A DNA stretch of 64,000 bases. It comes from Flavobacterium sinopsychrotolerans (lineage in GTDB: Bacteria; Bacteroidota; Bacteroidia; Flavobacteriales; Flavobacteriaceae). Positions 7,337 to 15,481 of this stretch are shown piece after piece. The stretch's first letter is position 1, and every line of letters begins with the position of its first letter. A model generated the notes under the pieces. The model was not told where the DNA came from and made no database searches. It saw nothing but the letters and a program-made list of their open reading frames with translations. The DNA lies in NCBI RefSeq assembly GCF_900110375.1, contig NZ_FODN01000004.1, positions 124,001 through 188,000 of the forward strand, given 5' to 3'. The position numbers and the translations under genes are program-made.

Positions 7337-8365
7337 TTATTTTATCAGTACTCTTTTATATTTAGGTATATTTTTTAAGACAGTACCAGTACCTCTAACC
7401 ACGGCTCTTAAAGGATCTTCCGCAATATAGACCGGTAAATCCGTTTTCTGCGAAATCCTTTTATCAAGACCGCGCAGCAATGCTCCTCCACCTGCGAGAT
7501 ACAAACCCGTATTATAAATGTCAGCCGCCAGTTCTGGTGGAGTCAATGAAAGCGTTACCATAATCGCGTCTTCAATTCTCTGTATTGATTTATCCAAAGC
7601 TCTTGCAATTTCTCTAAAGGCAATCCTGACCTCCTTGGGTTTCCCGGTAAGCAAATCCCTTCCACGAACCGTTATGTCATCAGGAGCCTCCTCAAGTTCT
7701 TCCATTGCAGCTCCAACATCAATTTTTATTCTCTCAGCAGAAGCATCTCCGATATATAAATTATGCTGCGTTCTCATATAAAACAATATATCATTGGTAA
7801 AAACATCCCCAGCAATTTTTATAGATTTATCACAAACTATTCCTCCGAGAGCAATAACCGCAATTTCCGTAGTCCCTCCTCCAATATCAACGATAAGATT
7901 TCCCTTGGGTTCCATAACATCTAAGCCAATTCCAATAGCAGCAGCCATAGGCTCATGAATTAAATACACTTCTTTCCCATTTACCCGTTCACAAGACTCC
8001 TTTACAGCTCTCATTTCTACCTCGGTAATACCGCTGGGAATACATACAACCATTCGCAGTGCGGGAGTAAAGAAATTTTTCTTTATTTCAGGTATGTTTT
8101 TTATAAACCAGCTAATCATTTTCTCTGAGGCATCAAAATCTGCAATAACACCGTCTTTAAGTGGCCGGATTGTTTTGATATTCTCGTGTGTCTTACCGTG
8201 CATTAAACTGGCATCTTTACCCACAGCAATAATTTTCCCATTTCTAATATCCCTAGCCACCATAGAAGGACTATCCACTACTATTTTTCCGTCATAAATT
8301 ATTAAAGTATTAGCCGTCCCTAAATCCATAGCTATTTCCACTATCATAAAATCAAATAAGCCCAT
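7337..8365 (-). CDS. mreB: MreB-type rod shape-determining actin homologue, stand-alone
   Basis: The 342-residue protein is a full-length MreB: phosphate 1 loop MDLGTANTLIIYDG near residues 13-26, connect 1, phosphate 2 IVDIGGGTTEIAVI near 160-173, and adenosine motif TGLYLAGGGALLRGLD near 285-300. Short amphipathic N-terminal MGLFDFMIVEIA could bind the membrane. MreB polymerises on the inner membrane and guides wall synthesis. Unusually, no mreC, mreD, PBP2 or rodA gene is adjacent, whereas mreB is normally the first gene of the mre cluster. It may therefore be a second, accessory copy. It is flanked by a direct repeat of the tRNA-Arg 3' end (7214-7226 and 8770-8782). Confidence 0.88.
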   Translation of the reverse strand: MGLFDFMIVEIAMDLGTANTLIIYDGKIVVDSPSMVARDIRNGKIIAVGKDASLMHGKTHENIKTIRPLKDGVIADFDASEKMISWFIKNIPEIKKNFFTPALRMVVCIPSGITEVEMRAVKESCERVNGKEVYLIHEPMAAAIGIGLDVMEPKGNLIVDIGGGTTEIAVIALGGIVCDKSIKIAGDVFTNDILFYMRTQHNLYIGDASAERIKIDVGAAMEELEEAPDDITVRGRDLLTGKPKEVRIAFREIARALDKSIQRIEDAIMVTLSLTPPELAADIYNTGLYLAGGGALLRGLDKRISQKTDLPVYIAEDPLRAVVRGTGTVLKNIPKYKRVLIK

Positions 8366-8769
8366 AATATAGTTTTGTTTTTAAAAACGTTATTGTTGGT
8401 GTTTTATTCTCTGTAAAGATGAAAGTTCCTCGAAGAAGATGGGCGAAGCCTCAGGAAAAAGCTCAGAGTGGTGTACTATTCAAGTGCGCTCAGTCCCTAA
8501 AAAACCTTTGAAGGATGTTTGGCCGATGAGGCACATTACGAAGTTTTTCAACTTACTCTTCCTTTTCAGATATAACCTATTTGCACAGAGATGATACAAA
8601 GACCGAAACCATTATTGAGTTCTTATTAGAGTCCCCGAAATTCATTCATTGTATAGGCTTTAGAGCTATTCGAATCACAATAACTTACAATCTAACATTC
8701 CTAATTCAATAGTCCGTTCCACTCAATTTTATAAAATCAGCTAAAAAAAGGTTCAAAAAATTGTTCCGA
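8366..8769. other. Gene-poor stretch upstream of mreB, composition unlike surroundings
   Basis: About 400 bases between mreB and the adh terminator contain no long reading frame. The part from 8418 to 8535 is visibly richer in G and C than neighbouring intergenic DNA. A short frame with a signal-peptide look lies at 8526-8594. No clear TAnnTTTG box for mreB is seen. The stretch looks like degraded coding DNA. Confidence 0.4.
8526..8594 (+). pseudogene. Possible remnant of a secreted-protein gene (signal peptide only)
   Basis: A 22-codon frame reads MRHITKFFNLLFLF, then RYNLFAQR and a stop. Apart from one arginine in the hydrophobic core it looks like a Bacteroidota signal peptide with an FAQ cleavage site. 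No continuation in any frame is recognisable. It may be the 5' stub of a lost gene or a chance match. Confidence 0.2.
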
Positions 8770-8782
8770 CAAGGTCACAAAA
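8770..8782 (+). repeat. 13-base direct repeat, copy 2
   Basis: CAAGGTCACAAAA repeats the 3' end of the tRNA-Arg gene at 7214-7226. The preceding GTTCCGA resembles, but does not reproduce, a T-arm, so no complete tRNA is present. It overlaps the start of the adh terminator T run. Confidence 0.5.
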
Positions 8783-8813
8783 AAACCCTAAATACTTAAA
8801 CTATTTAGGGTTT
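8777..8813 (-). terminator. Terminator of the alcohol dehydrogenase gene
   Basis: On the minus strand AAACCCTAAAT (from 8813) and ATTTAGGGTTT (to 8783) form an 11-bp stem with a 9-base loop, followed by a T run. It lies 20 bases after the adh stop codon. Confidence 0.8.
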
Positions 8814-8832
8814 CTATATTTTTAAAAAACAT

Positions 8833-9876
8833 TTACAACGTTGCCATATCAATTACAAAACGGTAACGTACGTCCCCTTTTGTCATTCGGTCATACGCTT
8901 CATGCACATTTTTTATATCAATCATTTCAATTTCAGAAACAATTCCGTGTTCAGCACAGTAATCCAACATTTCCTGAGTTTCAGGCAAACCTCCTATCAA
9001 TGAACCTGCAAGACTTCTTCGTCCTCCTATCAGACTAAAAGCTTGAATTTCATAAGGAGTTGGTGGCACCCCTACACAAATATGAACCCCATTGACTCTT
9101 AATAAAGATAAATACAAATTCAAATCATGTGGTGCAGAAACCGTATCCAAAATAAAGTCAAAAGAACCCGCAACACTTGCCAGTTGCTTTTCATCTTTGG
9201 TAACTATAAAATTATGAGCCCCTAATTTTCTGGCATCTGCTTCTTTATTTGTAGATGTACTCAAGACGGTAACCTCAGCACCAAAAGCAACGCCAAATTT
9301 AACTGCCATGTGACCTAAACCGCCAAGACCTAAAACAGCTAGTTTGTGTCCTTTTCCTACTTTCCAATGTCTCAATGGAGAATATGTAGTGATTCCGGCA
9401 CACAATAAAGGTGCTACAGCAGCTAAAGGCAATTTATCTGAAATATGTAGAACAAAATCTTCATGAACAACAATCGTATCCGAATACCCGCCGTAAGTAG
9501 GTGTTACTCCATCTTGTCCCAAAGCATTATAAGTATCTGTTCTTCCTTTTAAACAAAATTGCTCTAAACCCTCTTTACAATTTTCACAAGTTCTGCAGGA
9601 ATCGACCAAGCAACCTGTTCCCGCTAAATCACCAACCTTAAATTTCTTTACGTGACTTCCTACTTTGACTACCTTCCCTACAATTTCATGTCCGGGAACC
9701 ATCGGGTATATTGCTCCTCCCCAATCATCTTTTATTTGGTGAAGATCACTATGACACACACCACAAAACTGAATATCAAATTGCACATCATGCGGTCCTA
9801 ATTCTCTTCTTTCGAAATTCCAAGGAGCTAAATCCGTCTTAGCATCCTGTACTGCATATCCCTTCGTTGGTATCAT
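8833..9876 (-). CDS. Zinc-dependent NAD(P) alcohol/aldehyde dehydrogenase, YahK/CAD-like
   Basis: The 347-residue medium-chain dehydrogenase has catalytic zinc ligands C38 (FCGVCHSD), H60 and E61 (PGHEIVG), the four-cysteine structural zinc lobe (CLVDSCRTCENCKEGLEQFC, about residues 89-108) and the nucleotide-binding motif GLGGLGHMAVKF near 173-184. The sequence type is that of cinnamyl-alcohol dehydrogenase-like enzymes such as E. coli YahK, which mostly reduce aldehydes with NADPH. It is a monocistronic gene with its own terminator. The physiological substrate is not visible. Confidence 0.9.
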   Translation of the reverse strand: MIPTKGYAVQDAKTDLAPWNFERRELGPHDVQFDIQFCGVCHSDLHQIKDDWGGAIYPMVPGHEIVGKVVKVGSHVKKFKVGDLAGTGCLVDSCRTCENCKEGLEQFCLKGRTDTYNALGQDGVTPTYGGYSDTIVVHEDFVLHISDKLPLAAVAPLLCAGITTYSPLRHWKVGKGHKLAVLGLGGLGHMAVKFGVAFGAEVTVLSTSTNKEADARKLGAHNFIVTKDEKQLASVAGSFDFILDTVSAPHDLNLYLSLLRVNGVHICVGVPPTPYEIQAFSLIGGRRSLAGSLIGGLPETQEMLDYCAEHGIVSEIEMIDIKNVHEAYDRMTKGDVRYRFVIDMATL

Positions 9877-10014
9877 ATTTTCTAATTTTTTATAAAATTA
9901 TGAAATTTATTCCAGCTCGCCTTTTAAACATATTGCATAATTCCCACTTCTTATTATTTTCCTTAAAGATGAGATTGTAGTCATTAATGATAATCAATTA
10001 ACATTAACACCAAA

Positions 10015-10902
10015 TCAATGTTTATTCATATTTCTCAGAATACCGCCACTGGCTTCTTTGATATACTGAATAAACATAAATGCTTTGGGATCCAGTTTTC
10101 TTATTTCTTCTTTAATTCGGAGTAATTCAAGTCGGGTTACCACGGTGACAATAATATCACAATCTAATTTTACATCAAATTTATCCGGTAAATAGCCCCT
10201 TTCCCCTTTAATGATGGTGATTCCTTTTCCATATTTTTGGACGATTAATGATTTAATCAAGTCGCTTTTAGAAGAAATAATATGCAAGGAAGTATATTGC
10301 TCTAAACCATGGGATATGTAATCCAAAGATTTTACAGCTGAAAAATAAGTGACAATAGAGTACAAAGCTGTAGAAATTCCAAAAGACCATGCAGCTGCAA
10401 GAAACAATAACGTATTTAAGGCAAAAATCACTTCTGATACATTGAGCCCAATTTTTTGAGTGGTTAACAAAGCTAAAATTTCTACTCCATCAGCTGTAGA
10501 ACCACTTCGAATGCATAATCCCATACCAACACCTATTAAACAGCCACCAAATAAAGCAATTAAAAGAGGATCCGAAGTCACGGCATCCACATCTAAAAAA
10601 GTCATACTGACAGCAATTAACAAGAACGTCAATAAACTTTGCAATGCAAATGTTTTACCTAACATTCGGTTACCAATGAATAAAAAAGGAATATTAAACA
10701 TTAATACCAAGACTCCAAAAGGCCATTTCGTGATTTCATGAACTAGTATTGAAATCCCGATGATACCTCCGTCCAAAAATTTATTGGGTATCATAAAACC
10801 TTTTAAGGCAAGGGTTATCAAGGCTACTCCTACTAAATTTAGAATAATATTTTTAAAACAAAATATTTTTTTCCAATTGATTGAATTTTGATCAGTAATC
10901 AT
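10015..10902 (-). CDS. YitT family membrane protein (DUF161/DUF2179)
   Basis: The 295-residue protein has five to six membrane helices between residues 18 and 190 (starting with NLVGVALITLALKGFMIPNKFLDGG) and a C-terminal soluble DUF2179 domain (residues about 210-290, with KGITIIKGERGYL and VVTRLELLRIKEEIRKLDPKAFMFI). This is the normal YitT architecture. The family is widespread in the inner membrane; its function is not established. It stands alone between adh and the 11-kb locus. Confidence 0.88.
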   Translation of the reverse strand: MITDQNSINWKKIFCFKNIILNLVGVALITLALKGFMIPNKFLDGGIIGISILVHEITKWPFGVLVLMFNIPFLFIGNRMLGKTFALQSLLTFLLIAVSMTFLDVDAVTSDPLLIALFGGCLIGVGMGLCIRSGSTADGVEILALLTTQKIGLNVSEVIFALNTLLFLAAAWSFGISTALYSIVTYFSAVKSLDYISHGLEQYTSLHIISSKSDLIKSLIVQKYGKGITIIKGERGYLPDKFDVKLDCDIIVTVVTRLELLRIKEEIRKLDPKAFMFIQYIKEASGGILRNMNKH

Positions 10903-11158
10903 AAGGATCTATTTGAATTACTATTCTTCTGTAATACTAATTTAACGAATAAACTTCAACTTATTGAATAATAACGACTTACAATTAGTTTCATTTATCT
11001 TTTTGTGCTTGTATTCTTAATTTTCTGTTTTATAATTTCTAAAATGATCCCGTTTATGCTTTATTCCTGTCGGATTTCCATTTCATTATTTTATAATAAC
11101 GGATAATCACACTAGTAATGCATGCATAATAAACTGATGCTTTTCTTGAAAAAAATAC
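10903..11158. other. Intergenic region, no gene seen
   Basis: The sequence is AT-rich with scattered stop codons in all frames. Nothing beyond short AT palindromes (such as ATGCATGCAT near 11119) was recognised. Confidence 0.5.
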
Positions 11159-11166
11159 TAAATTTG
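11159..11166 (+). promoter_or_regulatory. TAnnTTTG box upstream of the unknown protein/cyclase pair
   Basis: TAAATTTG matches the -7 box. It would give a leader of roughly 105 bases before the ATG at 11277. No TTG stands at the expected -33 position, so support is moderate. Confidence 0.35.
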
Positions 11167-11276
11167 ATATTGAAATTAGACTTGTAACCTCTAAAAACCA
11201 AGATATTAATTACCACTGCCTCATTCTATACTGGTCTATTTACATTACTATTTAATAAATTTTAAATATAATAATC

Positions 11277-11720
11277 ATGGGCAAAAAAGTAGTAATCGCA
11301 TTGACTGTTCAAGCCAGCAGTCTTTACGCAATGAGCAATCCATCCCAGAAGGATATTGATAGTACATGTTCCTTATCTGATGATAATTCAGGAAGATCTT
11401 CAAACGGAACTTTAAAAGACTTTTTATCTAACGTATACCTCAACCAAGACGTAAGATGGATTGGTTTGACAAATGATAACGGCTATTCCGTTGCCATTGA
11501 CAGCATTTTTAACGAACCTGAATCCCGAGATATGAATTTCTTTGATGTCACGACCATTTACGGCAGTGGCGGAAGATCAGGAAATGCAACCGCTAAGGTT
11601 AAAAATGATTCGAATTTGGTTCATAAAATCGACAAATACACGATAAATTTTAGTGTGTATGCCGATGGAAATTCTTCCAAATCATTTCACATCGATCCAA
11701 AATTAGCCGCAAACCCATGA
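11277..11720 (+). CDS. Unknown protein coupled to the adenylate cyclase gene
   Basis: The 147-residue protein has no signal peptide or membrane helix and I do not recognise its family with certainty. It opens with a beta-like KKVVIALTV strand and ends with YTINFSVYADGNSSKSFHID, then PKL. The VRW segment and the closing strand ending in a DP pair faintly recall AidA/PixA inclusion-body-type proteins, but this is a weak impression. Its stop codon overlaps the ATG of the cyclase gene (ATGA, 11717-11720), so the two are translated together and probably act together. It could be a regulator, a ligand carrier or an effector of cAMP signalling. Confidence 0.7.
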   Translation: MGKKVVIALTVQASSLYAMSNPSQKDIDSTCSLSDDNSGRSSNGTLKDFLSNVYLNQDVRWIGLTNDNGYSVAIDSIFNEPESRDMNFFDVTTIYGSGGRSGNATAKVKNDSNLVHKIDKYTINFSVYADGNSSKSFHIDPKLAANP

Positions 11721-13573
11721 TACTTTTAAGAGATTTTAAATATTTTGTCAAAATCTTATTTTCTGTGTTTTTTTTATTTTTTCAGTACTTAAGTGTTTTT
11801 GCACAAAATCAAAAAGTGGCTGATAGTCTTGTAAAGATTTATCAGAAAAATAAACTTGGGAATTCTGAAAAATTAGAATTACTGAGAAATTTATCTTTCA
11901 ATGAAGTAAATAATCTCGAATTGTCCTTAAAATATGCAGATGAACTTATTGCATTATCAAAGTTAGAAAAAAACTATTTATACCTCCACAGAGGATATTA
12001 TCAAAAAGGAAATAAAAATAGGCTTGCCGGTGATTTAAATAATGCTTTGAACGCTTTTTTCAGAAGTGGTGAAGCAGCTATCAAAGCAAAATTTATTACT
12101 GGCGAAGGAGTAGCTTATATGGCTATAGCTGATGTATATTCGACTATGAGAAACTCTGATAATGCCGAAATTTACTATGCTAAATCAATCAACTTATTAA
12201 GAAAGACCAATGATTCTATTTCGTTAGCCAGTGCTTTATTAAACGCCGGAGATGAATATTCCAAAAACAAAAAATACAATTTAGCTTTAAAATATTTTGA
12301 AGAATCAAGTATCATTTTCGATAAGGTCGATTATTTAATTGGCACTGCTTACAATCTAGGTAATATTGGAATGGTATATGCGAAACAAGGTAACAATGAC
12401 CTTGCAAAGGTCTATATCAGTAAAGCCATACAAATTCTAGAAAAGCTAAAGGATTATTATGCCATTTCAGAATACCTGATATACATGTCAGATATCTATT
12501 TAACACAGAATGATTGGATAACTTCTCTCAGCTATGCCAAACGAAGTCTGGATTTGGCACAAAAATATGGATTGAAAGAACAAATTAGTAATTCAAATCT
12601 TAAAATTTCCCAACTCTATCAAAAAGCCGGAAATCACAGAGAGTCCTTTACATATTATAAAAATTACATCACCTACAGAGATAGTGTAACCAACCTTAAA
12701 TCTGTCCAGCAAATGGCGGATATCAGGACTAATTATGAAGTTTCACAAAAGCAAGTTGAAGTAGATCTACTCGAAAAAGATTCGGAAATTCAGAAATTAA
12801 AAGAGAAAAAACAACAAAATATTATATACGCCACAGCAATTTCTCTATTTCTTATTGTAATAATTACCATAGGTTTTTACAGACGCTATAAATTTGTAAA
12901 AAAAACGAACAGCATTATTGAAGAAGAAAAAAATCGTTCTAATAATCTATTGCTAAATATTTTGCCGGAAGAAACTGCTCTTGAATTAAAGAAAAATGGA
13001 AAAGTACAAGCTAAAAAATTCGAATCAGTGACGGTTTTATTTACTGACTTTGAAGGATTTACACACTATGCTGAAAAACTGCCTCCTGAAAAGCTAGTGG
13101 AAAGTATCGATTACTATTTCTCGAAATTTGATACCATTATGGAAAAATATAATCTTGAAAAGATAAAAACCGTTGGTGATGCTTATATGTGCGCAGGTGG
13201 TTTGCCATTTCCAACAGGAGATCATGCTTATAAAATGACACTTGCAGCGCTCGAAATTGCACGGTTTGTGAATATATCCGAAGAATTAATTACACAAAAC
13301 CAAAGTCATTTTAAAATCAGAATCGGTATTAACACAGGCCCTTTAGTAGCCGGAGTGGTTGGTATCAAGAAATTTTCGTATGATATTTGGGGCGATACCG
13401 TAAATATTGCTTCTCGTATGGAATCGAATTCAGAACCAGGAAAAATTAATATATCCGAATATACCTATCAGATTATCAAAAACGACTTTGAGTGTGAATA
13501 TAGAGGTGAAATTGAAGTCAAAAATAAAGGAATGATGAAAATGTATTTTGTCAATAATCCTATTGCGCAGTAA
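11717..13573 (+). CDS. TPR-containing transmembrane class III adenylate cyclase
   Basis: The 618-residue protein has a signal peptide (1-30, ending VFAQ), a periplasmic array of about six tetratricopeptide repeats (about 45-340), a short coiled coil, one membrane helix (about 369-390), a linker helix and a cytoplasmic class III cyclase domain (about 430-610). Catalytic residues are present: metal-binding D444 in FTDFEGF and D488 in KTVGDAYM, and the IWGDTVNIASRME segment with the transition-state Asn and Arg. The adenine-selecting pair K484 and D556 (YDIWGD) predicts ATP rather than GTP as substrate. Product cAMP would be made in response to a periplasmic protein or peptide signal bound by the repeats. 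It is coupled to the preceding unknown gene by a 4-base overlap. Confidence 0.9.
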   Translation: MILLRDFKYFVKILFSVFFLFFQYLSVFAQNQKVADSLVKIYQKNKLGNSEKLELLRNLSFNEVNNLELSLKYADELIALSKLEKNYLYLHRGYYQKGNKNRLAGDLNNALNAFFRSGEAAIKAKFITGEGVAYMAIADVYSTMRNSDNAEIYYAKSINLLRKTNDSISLASALLNAGDEYSKNKKYNLALKYFEESSIIFDKVDYLIGTAYNLGNIGMVYAKQGNNDLAKVYISKAIQILEKLKDYYAISEYLIYMSDIYLTQNDWITSLSYAKRSLDLAQKYGLKEQISNSNLKISQLYQKAGNHRESFTYYKNYITYRDSVTNLKSVQQMADIRTNYEVSQKQVEVDLLEKDSEIQKLKEKKQQNIIYATAISLFLIVIITIGFYRRYKFVKKTNSIIEEEKNRSNNLLLNILPEETALELKKNGKVQAKKFESVTVLFTDFEGFTHYAEKLPPEKLVESIDYYFSKFDTIMEKYNLEKIKTVGDAYMCAGGLPFPTGDHAYKMTLAALEIARFVNISEELITQNQSHFKIRIGINTGPLVAGVVGIKKFSYDIWGDTVNIASRMESNSEPGKINISEYTYQIIKNDFECEYRGEIEVKNKGMMKMYFVNNPIAQ

Positions 13574-13684
13574 AATTATACCTTGGAAATGAAACATCTT
13601 TAGTCGATCTCAAAAGTATTTTTTTATACTCCAAAGAAGTATAACTCCATAAACTAAGGGTTTTTACTATCTTTAAAAAAAAAT

Positions 13685-14122
13685 ATGATGAAATCACAAT
13701 CCTATAAAAATCACATTCGCTATTATCCACCGCATCATTTTGTTTATTATCCAATAATCATGACATTGCTGGCTTTCAGCATATATTTTAGTTGCACCAG
13801 AGAAGATTCTTTAATTTGGGGATTTATCAGCGCTGTTTTTGTGGTACTTTTTTGTCTAGCTTTCATGTTGCGCCAGCATTATGCATTGACTTTGCAAAAC
13901 CGAATCGTACGTTTAGAGCTTCGGTACCGTTATTTTTCCCTTACCGGAAAAAGGCTGGAGGAATTTGATTATCAATTAAATGACGACCAACTATTTGCGT
14001 TACGTTTTGCCCCGGACAATGAATTTCCCGCACTTACGGAAAGAGCACTGAAGGAAAATCTTTCGGGAACAGTAATTAAAAAAGCCATTATGAATTGGAA
14101 AGGCGACTACGAAAGAGTTTAA
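13685..14122 (+). CDS. DUF6526 family membrane protein
   Basis: This 145-residue protein has two adjacent membrane helices (about residues 22-40 and 44-62) after an N-terminal NHIRYYPPHHFVYYP segment, and a basic/acidic cytosolic tail (RIVRLELRYRYFSLTGKRLEEF). The pattern matches DUF6526, a small family seen in Flavobacteriaceae and Bacilli without known function. The start is one of two consecutive ATGs. A near-match to the promoter box (TATCTTTA) lies just before it, so it appears to be transcribed independently of the cyclase. Confidence 0.75.
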   Translation: MMKSQSYKNHIRYYPPHHFVYYPIIMTLLAFSIYFSCTREDSLIWGFISAVFVVLFCLAFMLRQHYALTLQNRIVRLELRYRYFSLTGKRLEEFDYQLNDDQLFALRFAPDNEFPALTERALKENLSGTVIKKAIMNWKGDYERV

Positions 14123-14224
14123 TGTTCCAAAATAATAAGGGAAATTTAACCCATTTAACAATTCCGAATTTTGTTTCTTTGTGTTGAAGAGAAAGCAATA
14201 AAAAACTGAATTTAAAACCCATAA

Positions 14225-14794
14225 ATGGCAGAATATTTTCTAGATATTGAATACAAAGACATAACGTATAAGGAAGAAGAAGTCAATTTTAAGGAATTTG
14301 AGTGCTGTACGTTTAACAATTGTAATTTCTCTCAATGTGTTTTTGTGGCGGTTACTTTTATTGACTGTACTTTCAATGATTGCACTTTTAGTAATGCCAA
14401 AATAAACTATGTCGCCTTTAGAACAGTGACATTCAATCGGTGCGAAATCAAAGACGTGAATTTTGCCATGTGCGATAAATTGATTTTCGAAATCGCTTTC
14501 AATGATTGTGTTTTGGATTTCTCCAAATTTTACACATTAAAAATAAAAGGAACATCATTTACGAATTGCAGTATTATTGCAGTAGATTTTATGAGTACAG
14601 ATTTGACCGAAGTCGTTTTTGAAAACTGCGATTTATACCGTTCTGAATTTGCAAAAGCGATTGCCAACAAAGCTGATTTCAAAACTAGTTACAACTACAC
14701 TATTGATCCCAAAACAACAAAATTAAAAAAAGCTGTTTTTGCTTTAGAAGGTATAAAAGGATTACTTTACAAACATGAAATTATAGTAAAATAG
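14225..14794 (+). CDS. Pentapeptide-repeat protein
   Basis: The 189-residue protein consists almost wholly of tandem five-residue repeats of the form (C/A)xFxx, such as CTFNN, CNFSQ, CVFVA, VTFID, CTFND and CTFSN between residues 27 and 165. These build a right-handed quadrilateral beta helix. Some family members mimic DNA and protect gyrase (Qnr/MfpA), but the cysteine-rich repeats here lack anything diagnostic, and most bacterial copies have unknown roles. It converges with the ABC operon, ending five bases before it. Confidence 0.88.
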   Translation: MAEYFLDIEYKDITYKEEEVNFKEFECCTFNNCNFSQCVFVAVTFIDCTFNDCTFSNAKINYVAFRTVTFNRCEIKDVNFAMCDKLIFEIAFNDCVLDFSKFYTLKIKGTSFTNCSIIAVDFMSTDLTEVVFENCDLYRSEFAKAIANKADFKTSYNYTIDPKTTKLKKAVFALEGIKGLLYKHEIIVK

Positions 14795-14798
14795 TGCT

Positions 14799-15479
14799 TT
14801 AAGAAATTATTTTCCCATCTTCCATGGTAATAATCCTATTGGTTTTTTGGGCAAAATCAGTATCGTGGGTAACTACCAATAAAGTTTGATTTTTCTCCTG
14901 AGTCAACTTATTAAAAATATCAAAAACCAAGTCGCTGTTTTTCTTGTCTAAATTCCCTGTAGGCTCATCACCCATTATAATCAACGGATCGTTTATCAAA
15001 GCACGTGCAATTGCCACACGCTGCTTTTGTCCACCGCTCAATTGATTGGGCATTTTCAGCGCTTGATCCTGCATATCCAAAGTTTTTAAATGTTCCATGG
15101 CGCGATGCTCTAATTCTTTATCTGAATATTTAGCTAACTTCATCCCCGGAAGCATGACATTTTTCAACACATTATATTCTGCCAGTAAGTAATGAAACTG
15201 AAATACAAAACCTATTTTTTCATTTCTGATTAATGCTAATTCTTTGTCGGTTTTTCCAGTAACAAGTTCGTTATGAATAATTACCTGACCTTCATAATCC
15301 GTATCCATCGTAGAAAGTAAATACAATAATGTCGATTTGCCACAGCCAGATTTCCCAACTATCGAAACAAACTCTCCGTGATTAACACGCATACTTATTT
15401 CTTTCAATACCTGGAATTTTACAGGATCGTAAAAATATTTACTCAATCCAATTGTCTCTAAAACAGTATTATTTTCCAT
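14799..15479 (-). CDS. ABC transporter ATP-binding protein, MacB/LolD type
   Basis: The 226-residue ATPase has Walker A GKSGCGKST (about 42-50), the Q-loop FQFHYLLAEYNVL, signature LSGGQKQR (about 143-150), Walker B IIMGDEPTG and the H-switch VVTHD. The sequence belongs to the LolD/FtsE/MacB group that works with FtsX-like permeases. It is the last gene of a three-gene operon (adaptor, permease, ATPase), with only two bases between permease stop and its start. It probably powers export of a peptide, lipid or drug across the envelope. Confidence 0.92.
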   Translation of the reverse strand: MENNTVLETIGLSKYFYDPVKFQVLKEISMRVNHGEFVSIVGKSGCGKSTLLYLLSTMDTDYEGQVIIHNELVTGKTDKELALIRNEKIGFVFQFHYLLAEYNVLKNVMLPGMKLAKYSDKELEHRAMEHLKTLDMQDQALKMPNQLSGGQKQRVAIARALINDPLIIMGDEPTGNLDKKNSDLVFDIFNKLTQEKNQTLLVVTHDTDFAQKTNRIITMEDGKIIS

Positions 15480-15481
15480 TT

